Source of the DNA: Ganoderma boninense
Lineage: Eukaryota; Basidiomycota; Agaricomycetes; Polyporales; Polyporaceae
Assembly: GCA_002900995.3 (NCBI GenBank)
Contig: CM035312.1
Span: forward strand, 1,550,001 to 1,614,000
DNA: 64,000 bases
Direction: 5' to 3'
The notes under the pieces are model-generated. The model made no database searches. It was not told the DNA's origin and saw nothing but the letters and a program-made list of their open reading frames with translations. A program made the position numbers and the translations under genes. Positions 49,601 to 61,318 of this stretch are shown piece by piece; the first letter of the stretch is position 1, and each line of letters opens with the position of its first letter.

Positions 49601-52600
49601 CCGCAAACTCCTTGGATCATGAACGCGACGTTCCGACAGAATATCGTTTTCGGCCAGCCTGAGGACGAAGCACGCCTCCGCGAGATCATCGAGGCGTGCT
49701 GTCTGGAACCCGACCTCGACATGCTGCCAAATGGCGCTGAGACAGAGATTGGCGAGAAGGGGATCAACCTGTCCGGCGGTCAGAAGGCTCGGGTGTCGCT
49801 CGCGCGTGCGGCGTACTTTGGTGCGGACATCGTGATTATGGACGACTCGCTCAGCGCCGTGGACTCGCACGTTGGGAAGAAGCTCCTCGATAACTACTTA
49901 CTCCGTGGCCCTCTTGTGGATAAGACTCGCGTCCTGGTCACTCACGCCTTGCATGTCCTTGACAAGACGGACTACATTTATGTCATGGACGAGGGCGTCA
50001 TCACTGAGCAAGGAACTTATGCTGTGAGGATATTCACACCACACTTTCGTAGCAGACTCCTGACAGACCCGTTGTTAGGAACTCATGGCAAATGGCGGGA
50101 TGTTTGCGCGTCTCGTGGAAGAGTACGGTAGTCAGCAGGAGAAGGAATATGAAGAAGTTGCTGATCCCAAAGAGGATGACAAAGCGGTCTCGGCTGAGGC
50201 AGAGAAGGACACCCAGAAGCTCATGCAGGATGAAGAGCGACTCACTGGATCTGTCTCTTGGTCCGTGTACTCGAAGTACATTGAGTTTGCCGGGAGTTGG
50301 ACAATTCTGCCGCTCCTTCTCTTCGTTGTCCTCTCTGAAGCATCACATGGCATGTTTCACCGTGTTCATTCGAGTTTATGCTTGGCTGACTCGCTGTGCA
50401 GTGGGCAATACTCTCTTCCTTGGCTTCTGGACGTCTTCGAGCATTCATGGGTTCACTCAAAACGACTACATGGCCACCTATGCTGCGCTTGGTGTCGCTA
50501 ATGGCGTGTTCGCTTTCGCCCTGAGTCTGGTCATGAGGCAAGATAATGTGTTGAAGTTCCTCACCACGACCGGTTTCTGACCCTGTCTGCAGTATAATGG
50601 GCTTGACAGCCGGGCTGAAAATGTTCAAGAAAGCTTTTCACGCTGTCCTCCGATCCCCGGTCTCGTTCTTCGACACGACCCCTCTCGGTACGTGGAGACC
50701 TAGTGAATGCTACGTACTAAGCTAATCCCGCGAAAGGTCGTATTATTTCTCGTTTATCGAAGGACCAGGATACCGTCGACGACGAGCTGGCCCTCTACGC
50801 GAACCAGGTGCTTCTCAGTATCAGGTGTGTCATTTCGATATCACGAGGTTGTGTCCGTTCATAGCGGATTGTTGAGACGTCCTCCGTAGTTCCGTTCTTG
50901 GTACTGCCGGGCTTGTGTTCTATACTTTCCCTTACCTCGGCATCATCTTTGCACCCATGATTGTCTTGTACTACCTGGCAGCCACCTATTACCGACGTAC
51001 CTCGGTGGAAGCGAAGCGCCTGGACTCCAATCTCCGATCCGTTCTCTACGCATCATATACCGGTAAGCCCGTAGTTGTTCGCCTTGCTTATACTGCGCTA
51101 ATAATCTCAAAGAGACGCTTACTGGGCTTAGCACTGTTCGCGCATATCGGTCACAGGACCGTTTTGTCCGGACTGCTGAGCAAGGGCAAGATGTCGAGAA
51201 TCGCGCCTACTACATGACCATAGCGATTCAGCGCTGGCTTGGCATCCGTCTTGACATTTTGGGAAACATGCTCCTTTTGGGTATTTGTCTGTTTGCCGCC
51301 GGCTTCAGAAATAGCGTAGATCCCAGCAAGGTCGGAGTTGTACTGACTTTCACTCTGAGTAGTAAGTCCATTATTGCACATTTGGATTCTAGAAACTAAC
51401 GGACATGCCATCTTAGTTACTCAGTTGTTCTGTAAGCCCTTCCGCTGTCCTCCTTTCGCACTGTCGCTAAATCAGGTTTCAGCCACACTTGTTTCCACCT
51501 ATGCGCAGAACGAACAGAACTTTAATGCCGTGGAACGGATCCTCCATTACACCGAGCTCCCTAGTGAGGATAACGTCACTACCCCTTCCGATCCTCCGCC
51601 AGCATGGCCGGAACGCGGCGCGATCGAGTTCAGAGATGTCGAGATGTCATATCGCCAAGGACTTCCGGCGGTACTGAAGGGCGTTAGCTTCCGAATTAAC
51701 CCTGGAGAAAAGGTACGCGCTGGTCCTAAGCACCCCGCGCCGTCATTGGCATAGCAGTCTCTGAGCTCGTCGCCATGTGCAACAGATTGGGATCGTGGGG
51801 AGGACAGGTGCCGGGAAGAGCTCTCTTCTCCAGGCACTCTTCCGCATCGTGAACCTCACTTCTGGCACGATCGAGATCGACGGGACGAACATCGCTCAGG
51901 TCGGCCTGGAGACACTGCGGGGACGCTTGGCTCTGGTGCCGCAGGACAGCCTTCTGTTCAAGGGGACCGTGCGAGAGAACTTGTGAGTGCGATTGGAGTT
52001 CTTTCGCGCAGTTGGCGCAACGCTCCTTCTCACCGGACTGTCACAGGGACCCGCTGAACACGAGAACCGACGCCGAGCTCCTGGACTCGCTGAAGCGTGC
52101 CTGGCTGCTTCCCAGAGACGGCCCTGCTGAATCTGTCGCAGAGTCCAAGTTTAGTCTGGACGCCCAAGTCAGCGACGAAGGTAGGAGCTTCTACCTAGAG
52201 CGCACATGTGATACACACCCACTAACCCGTGTCTGTGCAGGTTCGAACTACAGCGCTGGGGAAAAGCAACTTCTCGCTCTTTGCAGGGCCTTGGTCAAGA
52301 ACAGCCGTATCATTGTCTTGGTGTGTAGTTCCAGAGCACGTATTGAACCACTTTTTCTCACTGTCTTGCGAGCACAGGACGAGGCAACAAGCAGTGTAGA
52401 CGTTGAGACAGACGCCAAGATCCAGCGCACTATCCAGACAGAGTTCACGTCCTCAACCCTTCTGTGTATCGCCCACCGACTGAACACGATAGGTGCGTCA
52501 TTGCCCTCGACGACAGGTAATTGGGGCGGAGGCTAATTTGTCAAATAAGTGTATTACGACCGTATCCTTGTGATGGACGGGGGCACAGTCGCTGAGTTCG

Positions 52601-52755
52601 ACACTCCTCTGAATCTGTTCAACAAGGAGGGTTCACTGTTCCGCTCGCTCTGCAATGAGGCGAACCTCTCGAAACAAGACATACTTAGGATCCGCTCTAC
52701 CGTGCAAGGCCAAATTTCTGTTCCCGCCTCCTCCGTTGAGGCATCTATGCACTGA
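46635..52755 (+). CDS. ABC-C (YOR1/MRP-like) multidrug transporter, copy 2
   Basis: Tandem paralogue of the preceding transporter with the same domain order and the same intron places. Start [20 protein letters not shown] at 46635, stop at 52755. NBD1 has [27 protein letters not shown] and [10 protein letters not shown] (Asp at the catalytic Glu position). NBD2 has [23 protein letters not shown] and [13 protein letters not shown] segments include [16 protein letters not shown] and [20 protein letters not shown]. Differences from copy 1 are concentrated in the charged linkers (N-terminal 90-150 region, the linker before NBD1, and the linker after NBD1). Parts of NBD2 are almost identical at the DNA level. 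No frameshift is seen, so both copies should work. Substrates may differ or expression may be divided between them; that is inference. Confidence 0.92.
51417..51431 (+). other. 15-nt microexon in ABC transporter 2
   Basis: TTACTCAGTTGTTCT is flanked by TTAG and GTAAGC and is required to keep the frame (ITQLFS). It matches the microexon in copy 1 in length, place and phase. Confidence 0.7.
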
Positions 52756-53333
52756 CAAGCATATCAATCGCTCCGTCACCCCGCTCATGACATAATTAGA
52801 ACTACACGAATACTCTTATTGGATACCACTTGCATTGTAGAGATGCCAGACATCCACCCTCCGGTAGATTTGGGACTACTCACCGGATAATATGATCATA
52901 CCCCCCTCACCAATACATCCGCCAACGGGTCGCGGAGCGGGACAGCACACATACGATGAGAGCAGCAATGCGAAAGCGATCCATTGCGAAGTGCGAGCCA
53001 GTGCGAGAGAAGAGACAAAGAAATCCGATGCTAGATGCGGAACAGGCAGAAGCAGAAAGGAGGAGACGTCTATTCTACAAATTTAAACTTGAACTACGTA
53101 CAGTACTTACAACGAGCAGTGCGTAGGCCGGCGCGCGCGAGGCGGGAGATGCAAAATCATTCTTCAGTCTGTCAGTGAGCGACGAAGGAGAGTGGTGGGT
53201 CCGGGGATAGCTAGCCGTACGAATGTAGGTACAGGTCCCAGTGAAAATAGAGATCGTACGGCTACCCCGGAGAGTCCATGCAAAGCTATGAATGCGAGAT
53301 ACGAGATATTTGATGCTAGGGAAAAGTTTAAAT
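52756..53333. other. Convergent spacer, ABC transporter 2 / P450 B
   Basis: About 580 bases with the two 3' UTRs; no gene is seen. Confidence 0.45.
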
Positions 53334-55747
53334 TCAATCTGAGAGGCCCTTTGCTGAGCGAATCACGGAGACAGCTTGTGCTGATCGTGGCCGGATGTCG
53401 TACTTGAAGGGTTTGGGGGTTCTGCGGAAAACGTTCGGGATCAGTCTCCACTCCGTTTACGAGAGGCAACACAAAAGGCAAGCAATGGAACGCACGTGAA
53501 GACGGAGTTGTCGTAGATGACTTCGGGCTCAATGGTGTTGCCGAATTCATCGACGGCCTTGCCGATGTCGAATGCGGCGATCATGGACGCTACTGCGATC
53601 CAGAGCGACGAGTCAATCATGAACAGGCCGGGGCACCGCCGGCGACCGAAGCCGAACACGTAGTTGCGGACATCGCGCATCTTCGCGGTCTCTTCGTCAA
53701 CCTCCTCGAGGAAGCGCTCCGGGTCGAAGACGTCGGGGTTAGGATACACCTTCGGATCGCGCACCATGTTGCTACACGCCACACGCGACGTCAGTCAAGG
53801 GTCAAGGCGAGCACGTGAAACGGGGTCACTGACTAGTTGTTGCCGAAGACGAGGGTACCCTTGGGGATGAACATGTTCTTGTACACATTGTCCTCCGTGA
53901 TGCGACGGGGAAGGCCGAGCGGAACTGGTGACGAGATGCGCAGCGTTTCGAGAACGATAGCATTGACGTATGGCATGTTTGGGCGATCGCTAAAGGTGGG
54001 CAACCGACCGGTGCCGACGACCGCATCGACCTCCTTCTGGGCTTTCGCCAGGATCTCAGGATGCCGGATCATCTCGTAGAAAAAGTGCCACAGCGTGGAG
54101 ATAGTCTGAAACACGGGCATGCATGCCTGATCAGCAACGAGCGGCCTAAGGTCGGCGATAACGTAACGCTACGCGGACTTACGGTGTCAAAGCTTGCTGT
54201 AGAGCCACCCCGTTGCCAACACAATAGACGCATCAGTACTGTCTTTGACACGCGCTCCGTCACGGCGGTGAACGGAGTCGATGAGGTTAAGACGGAAGTA
54301 AGGACATCAACTCACCAGCATAGAGCGAGTTTGCCGTCCACCGAATGTCAAAGTCGCGCTGGCTGTCAACAGACCGATCCTTGCTCTCAAGCGCGGCGTC
54401 ATCCAGAAGCATAGAGACGTAGCAATCTACTCCGGTTCCTTGCCGCTGCACACCACACGACCCCGCAATGTGCGCGTGGTCAGCACAGGCTTCGATACCA
54501 CTCAGACTGTGCGCTAAAGAGACGCACCATCTGCTGCTTGGTGAAATCGTACGGCTCATTAACCAACGCTTCCATCTTGCCCTTCCAGACCGCTGCGTCG
54601 CGCTTGAATTGCGCGCCAGGGAACCACGACGGAATGTGTTTCACTGTATTCGTCGAGGAAGGCCAACGTAAACGCAGCAACGAACACCGGCGTGGCGCTC
54701 TATCTCAGTGCAACGCAAGCGAGAACCGGGGGACATGACGTACGAGGTGGGAAAAGGTCGACCATCCAGACGATGCCTGCCGCTGCGATGCGGTTCGAGA
54801 GCAGCTCGAGGCCCTCGTCTGCCATCTCGAGGAGCCTGTCCGAGTTCGACAAGACGCGGTAGCCATAGACGATGAGCAGAGTGAGACCGCCGGTGTACCT
54901 GGCACCCAATTACACGCGTAAGCCTCTGAGAGATCGTAGGTGTTCGACCCGAAGAGAAGGTGCGTACCTGCGGATGATGCTCTGCGACTGGTCGGGAGAC
55001 TCAAGCATGCCCTGAAGGAGGTTGTGGGTTTGGATTTCCAAAAGCGGGTGGTAGGAGTGGATACGATTAGCCCCAAGTGCCTGGAGCATGAGCTTGCGCT
55101 GCCGCCTGAGCCGATCGCCGTAGGGGGTAAGGCCAATCTGTTCTCGATCACATTGACAAAAGGGAGAGAAAACACCGAAGACACATCAGCATCCGCGAAC
55201 CTATCGGATCCGGAACTAGGGGCAGAGTGGTGGCGCACCATGTTCTCACAGCCGCACCTAGACGCGGAAATGAACGAGCAGACAAGCGTTTCGATGATCA
55301 GTTCTCTCTGACAACTTGCGGCGCGTGTGGGGTGGGGAAGGACTCACAGCTCGCCTGCCATGATCATCTTGGGCTTGTCCGAGTAGATCGCGCCGCGCTT
55401 CTCGAGGAGGTCGACGGCGGCCTCGTAGGAATTTACGAACAGCAAACCTTGCCCGAAAACGTTGAGGTAGACAAGTTCGCCTGTAGCGCGCGTCAAACAG
55501 AAAATCGCATCAGAGTTCCGACGTGGCGTCGAGTATAGCGGTTGACATAGGCAAAGTACACACCAAATTGTTGTGCCCACTTCTGGGCTGGGAACCAGAG
55601 ACCGGTAAGGGCCATGTCCTTGAGGTTACCGATGATTGGAAGCCCCTTGGGACCAGGGGGGAGGGAGAGGCGTTGGCGGTTCTGTTGCAGACCACGCCAG
55701 ACGCAGTACGCGGCGAAGAGGGCCGCAAGCCAGACGAAGGCAGACAT
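53334..55747 (-). CDS. Cytochrome P450 monooxygenase (gene B), OrdA-like
   Basis: ATG at 55747. Anchor MSAFVWLAALFAAYCVW, then the proline hinge LSLPPGPKGLPIIGNL. About twelve short introns. After exon joining the frame is continuous: YGDRLRRQRKLMLQALG (helix C, W-x-x-x-R equivalent), RRYTGGLTLLIVYGYRV, a short exon giving the I-helix SFDTT, K-helix ETLR, YPNPDVFDPERFLEE (PERF), and haem loop FGFGRRRCPG in full canonical form. The last exon is PKPFKYDIRPRSAQ, ending LSD at 53334. Length is about 510 residues. The pattern fits the basidiomycete group annotated as O-methylsterigmatocystin oxidoreductase-like; that label names a resemblance only. It is not closely related to gene A. It is convergent with ABC transporter 2, so joint work in detoxification is possible but unproven. 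Confidence 0.88.
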
Positions 55748-56944
55748 TCCGGAGAGCAGTCACGGATCCAAGGCGCGCACGCCTAAAATAATAGGTGGAT
55801 GGGCGGAGGAGTGGGGCACCCGGCAGCGAAGGCGGGGCGAGAAGAGAGGCGGGGCGGGGGAGGATGAATGGGAGAGGGGCGATACGGGACCGGGGAGACG
55901 AGTGGGAGGATATATGCACTCGGGACTGACATCCAATCTATGACAAACTTTAATTGGCGAAGTTCAAGCGAAGCAGAACACGCGCCAATGTTCGCGGACT
56001 GGGCCACGATTCCGCTCTTGCGGACCCCTCCAGCCCTTGCGCTGGCGCGTGGGGGCGGGCGACTGGGCTCACGCTGCACCCATCGGGGGTCCTGATCGCA
56101 TCTCGCCCATCGCCCGTCGCCCTCCGCGATTATTCTCAAGTCTGGGCCAGCCGATGGGAGTTCTTTTGCGCGTGAGGCGAAGTTTGCTCGCCAGCAGAAA
56201 CCTACGCATTGCCGGCGCGCAGGCCTGAGATTGCGAGAACCCCGGTGTCGGATGCAAATTTACGCGTTTCCTCTGAGACACGACGCGACTCGACATGCAG
56301 CTTGCCAGTCTTCGCGGGCCTCCGCCGCTGGTGGTGCAAGGGAGGAATGCGACGACCTCATGGAGGCGACGCAGCCCCGAGCGTGTCGCGGAGGATTGGG
56401 AGAGTCGTCAGGGGGCGGAAGAAGAAAGGCAAGGATGGATAAGGGTTAGCCCCCACAAGCTCGCTGGTCCGAACCTGACCGCGGGGTCGGTCCTCCTCCC
56501 TATTTCGGCTCAATGCAACCCTTCTCCCGCTTCTGATCGAATCGCCCATTTCCGGCCACCCATTCAGATCTCTGACATCCTCAGGGCCGGCCACCTGGCG
56601 AATTAAATAATCCCTAATTCAACGCGGACCCAATCATCTCGCTAACAATTCCCCTACTTAATATTCTCGGTCGGGGAGCGGGGCTCAGCGGCCCGGCAGG
56701 CCGAGATGCCATCCGGCCACGTTGCCCGAGCCGTCTGGGACGCATCATCGACGGCCGCACGCTTAAGCTGACCTCACGAGCGCTGACAGGACACAACCGC
56801 GAGCCGTGCTCGAACGTCAGCTCGCCGTTCTCGACGCCCTCGACACCAATGTCGGCGCCGAGGTCTCGCGCCGCTCCCGCTGCGCCTTAAATCCTCCACC
56901 TTCCCGTCCCCCTCTCTCCCAACGTCACCGCCCACGCCAACGCC
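55748..56944. other. Divergent promoter region, P450 B / sucrase-ferredoxin-like gene
   Basis: About 1.2 kb. GATATATGC near 55911-55919 may be a TATA element for P450 B (minus). Repeated TTAAAT/TTAATA AT-rich words occur near 56600-56660. No coding sequence is supported. Confidence 0.4.
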
Positions 56945-58179
56945 ATGCTCGCGCTCACGCGGTTGCGACTCTACGCACCCAACGGCCGCAACAGGCATGC
57001 CTCGAGGCTGATTCCCGACGCCCCGCAACAGCACTACCGTCGCCCTCGCCTTGACGTCGCCGCACGCCTCGCCTCTTGGGGTCTCAGATGCTCTGACACC
57101 TCCGCGTCGCGACGGGGCCCGGGCGCACCAAGGCTCATTTCGTGGACGCGGGCGGAGCCGGCTCTCCCAGGAACCGTCCCATACCACACCGCGTACATCC
57201 TCCTACACACCCACTCCCCCGTTTCAGCATACCCGCCCCGCTCCAAGTCGCCGCTCTGGCGCGCCCTCACCCTGCGCGCGCGCCAGTGGGGAGGCGTCGT
57301 CAACTTCGCGTGGGCCCCAGCGTCGTGGCAAGCGGTCCACCCCGCGTACGCCGGACTCGGGGAACCGGCCGGCCGAAGCTTCTTGGGCGCGGGATGGGAG
57401 AAGAGGGATGGGGACGGCGACGGTGAGGAAGCGTATGTCGCGTCGGTGTTCTCGTCAGCGTACCCCACGGGCCGTTTTGTCATTCCGGAGGTGAAGCTTG
57501 CCAACCTCGACGCGGTCGACGCGCGCCTGCGTGCGCTCGCACGCGGGGACTCCCCGTCGGCTGCAGAGAAGCTCGCCGACGATGATCCCCAGGAGGCGAA
57601 GGTTGCGGTCGAAGAAGCGGTGGGGCATCGGGAGAAGCTCTTCCTGTACGTGTGCACGCACGGCGCGCGCGACTGCAGGTGCGGGGATTCCGGAGGAGCA
57701 GTCGCGCGTGCCCTGGAGCGGGAGATTGAAAGGCGCGGCGTGGGGCAAGACGTCTTCTTAGGCCAGGTCGCGCACGTTGGCGGACACAAGTACGTATTCG
57801 TCGCGATCTGCCTTCGTCTTCTCTGCATCGACCTCGACATCCATGACGACGGCTGATCGCCCTCCGCTTCCTTATTCAGATATGCGGCGAACATCCTGGT
57901 ATATCCGTCGGGCGAGTGGTAAGAGGCGTTGGGGATCCTCTTGAGCTCAATGGGCGGGAAAAAAACTAACCACGCCGCCTCGCGCCACACAGGTTGGGAT
58001 CGGTGCAAGAGTCTGACGTCCCGCAAGTGTTGGACGAACTCCTTGCCTGGCACGCCTCGCACCGGCACACGTCCTCCCTAGACCGTCCACCACTGTGTCC
58101 GCGGTTCTGGCGCGGCCGAATGGGCCTCGACAAGGAGGAACAGATCGCTCTACACTCCACGCACGTCGGATCCCAGTGA
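56945..58179 (+). CDS. Sucrase/ferredoxin-like protein (Apd1/Aim32 type)
   Basis: Start MLALTRLRLYAPNGRNRHAS at 56945, a basic, Arg-rich leader compatible with mitochondrial import. Total about 370 residues from three exons, ending STHVGSQ at 58179. The N-terminal half has YHTAYILLHTHSPVSAYP and WGGVVNFAWAP. The C-terminal thioredoxin-like ferredoxin domain has LFLYVCTHGARDCRCGDSGG and VAHVGGHKYAANILVYPSG. In Apd1-type proteins a Cys-x-Cys and a His-x-x-x-His bind a [2Fe-2S] cluster; both are present here as CRC and HVGGH, the latter just before an intron. The family is linked to redox homeostasis in cytosol (Apd1) or mitochondrial matrix (Aim32); which applies is uncertain. Confidence 0.85.
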
Positions 58180-61100
58180 GTTGTACCCCGTCGACGCATG
58201 CTCCACGCGTCTTTTCGCAACACGTACATAGACGATGGGGGCCGGTTTGAAGATGCGCCACGGAGCGGCGTGGCCGGGGCATCGATAGATTTTGCGGATC
58301 ACCCTTCCGGAGAGGCGGACGACCGGGCGGTCGGTGGTATGCTAGCGGCTAGCTCCTCACCGTAGACGACCATCGCCGCTGGACCGTGAAGTGAAGCAAT
58401 AGGTGGCGCGGCCGCGTTCAGACGCGTTCGGCGCGTGTACTGTACACATCGCGCGCATACACAAGCGTCGTAATCATAATGCATCGATGCGGACACGGTT
58501 CCACATACACCAACTTCCCTGTCCATCTGAGATGTTCGATGTTGAAATTCGTCATCGACATCCCCGCTTGCCAACTCCGGTGCGGCGGCACAACGACGCC
58601 TTCTGCGCCTGTTGTACGGCGACGATCCTCCTCCTCAAGCCCAGCTACTTATGGACTATGTCGGCTTCTCGATCTTCGGAGGCCCAATGCTAACGCCTTT
58701 ACGTACGCGGATATCCTCCGTCTGCTCGAAATACACCCGCGGCTGGATTCAGTGCCCGACGGCTCCACTCGCAGGCGACGTTTCAGGCGAGCGCGTTATA
58801 CCAAGGCGCAGAGTCCAATGGCCCTCGGACCCGTGGACCGGCCTGACATACTACATGTTATGGATCTCACGGCCCCGAAGGCCAGAGAGACATATATGAC
58901 TTGGTGCGTTCATTCTCTTCATTTCCAGTGGTCCTACATTTTACGCGCAACCTGCGCGCACGATGGCGGGCTAAGTAGTGCACAGGACGGGGCGCACGGA
59001 GAAGTGACAGTATCTTGTCATTCTTACGTGCGCTCCTGCGGCATGTCCACGCCGCACAACATATTACGTTAGTGTCTGCTAGCGTACCGCGCCCATGTTT
59101 TCAGGGATGGTGAGCTCGGGACGATGATGTCGGCATTGTGGCGCACAGCATACACAACATCCGCCCACACCGTTACTCCGCGAGACGCTTGGGCTGTCAC
59201 GAGAGACACGCCGAGCCGTTAGTGTCCTCGTCCCGAGCTCTGTCTGTCAGGATGCGTTTGTGGGGCAGACGGGGAGCAGATGAAGGCTGAAACTCTTGTG
59301 ACACCACGTCGGAAGTGTTTTCGCGGTGCCTGTGCCGTGGCCGTTTTATCTGATGAAGTCGACCCTTTGCTAAGATGCTGGCCATGTCCTCTTTAGCACC
59401 TTGCTCGCCACCGTGACGGGACCCGATATGTTCTGCTCTGTCGCTTGAACACCCTGACTTGGCGGATTCCTGACCTTGAACCGTACCCGACGGCGCACCC
59501 ATTGAGAACCCCCGAAGTCAGTGTGTGCCGAACAACGGTATGTCATGGAAAACTGGAGACTCATGTGGCGACTGTGTTTCGATTCCCTGCACTCCCTGGT
59601 ACTTTCTGCGTGGCATGTCTACCCCGCAGATTGGCGCATTCCGGCCTCAGCGGACGACGTCAACCGGTATCGGGTACCGAGCCTCCATACGATTCTGCCC
59701 GCTGACTGCCGCTGATCTCGCGCCCACTTGGAATGAAGGTTGTCCTGATCGGGAAAAAGAAACACTAAGGCTTGGGAGACCCAGGTCCCGACCCTGACAA
59801 TGCGCCTGTGCTGCTTCTGTGGCGGATGTCGCGAGGGTACGCGGTTGCTCGATCGATCGTTCCAAGTGCTACAAACTTGCACCTTCGAGCTTCTCTGTGC
59901 TTCTCTGCACAGGGCCGTCGATCTTGCCTCAGAACAGTGTCAAAACTCAACCCCGCGAAGGTTGGAGGTGCTACTTGCCACGCTGGCTGTATTGAGCATA
60001 TGGAAGCACATGGTTAGGGTGGGCATCTACCGAATAGCATTCGCTCGCTATCTCCTCCGTGCCCACTGCCCCCGTGGTGGGACCTGGGTACAACATGCGT
60101 GTCCACGCGGTCGAGAACTGTGAGTCTATCGAGTACAAACCGAACATCATAAGGTTATCGGGTAGTTGACGGTGTATTCAACATGTTGTGCGATTGTATG
60201 CACGCACGTTGGACGGTCTACACACTCCCATCCCTGTTCCTAGCTTGCAAATATCGGCACGCCGCCAGGTCGTTGACGTACGTAAACTTCTCTGTTGCTT
60301 TGCAATCTGTTTCGAACGCTCGCAGGCGGAAAATTCATACATTTACATAATGAATCGTGTCAAAGTGAAAGTGAAAGCACTGATTGCGGACACTTGCACC
60401 TCGAAGCCGATATTCGGTTACTGGGGCGGCTAATGAATGACGTCATGAAATCGCGAGCGTTGTGGCGCTACAAGTTTGCCGGCTCTTCGAAAAGGTACTT
60501 CCTGTACCGGAAAAGCTCAACATCCTTATTAATGTCTGGTCCGTTGAGAGGTTATCAAAAAGTATGGGAAATATGCCCCTCCATCATCCTGGTAGCCAAT
60601 GGGTGAGCTAAAAACTCTGCTTACGACCTTTCTGGACGCGGGAACGAACAAGTTCAACTTGAGTTCAACGCTTCATGCTTGCTATGTGTATGGAACCGAC
60701 ATGTCTCAGCGATTGCAGTATGATCCAGCACAGATGTCCATATATTAGATGGGCAATATCTGGGGTAGATAACAGAAGACCTTCATCCGGACGAGACACC
60801 CAGTGGCGGCCTTATACAAGTCTCGCACGACTAATATTGGCCATGGGGTGTTTGTGCCGCCAAAATGCAGTTAGCCGATTCGACCGAAAGGTGGCGGGAG
60901 ACTACAGACAGTTGGAAGGGCCTAGGCGATGAAATACGTTTTGCCTTTCCGAATACGCATTCCTTGTGTTGCAGGGGCAACGACCTTTATACACAGAAAG
61001 CGGGAGCCTGAGTGTACATGTCCTGGTGAAGAAGAACAAGAATGAACTGTCTATAACTACGCCCTCTTTCATCACTGGATTTACTCGCACGTTCCACTGC

Positions 61101-61318
61101 TGCAAGTCTACAGCGAACAGTGCCGGTATTCGGCGTGGGGGCAACGAGGCGGCGGCAAGCGAGGAATGAGAACTCCTGGAAGACGGAAACAATGCAGCAC
61201 CCGGATAGGTGGTTCAACGGCGACCGAACCCGTTGGGCGAAAGCCAACCAAAGGCAGCACATGTGTGGTGAATGGAGCAAATAAAATGCTCAATTATCCC
61301 CGATGCGTCCTAGCAACT
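58180..61318. other. 3.1-kb region without a recognised gene
   Basis: No domain is recognised. Two stretches look more protein-like than the rest. Near 58610-58760 (plus) is DPPPQAQLLMDYVGFSIFGG. Near 59545-59715 (plus) is MENWRLMWRLCFDSLHSLVL, followed by WRIPASADDVNRYRVPSLHT. Neither has clear splice partners. They may be decayed genes or unrecognised exons. Confidence 0.3.

Noticed and set aside
57034..58068. 344-codon minus-strand open frame
   Set aside because: It lies opposite the sucrase/ferredoxin-like gene, whose motifs and splice sites are convincing; the minus frame mirrors high GC at third positions.
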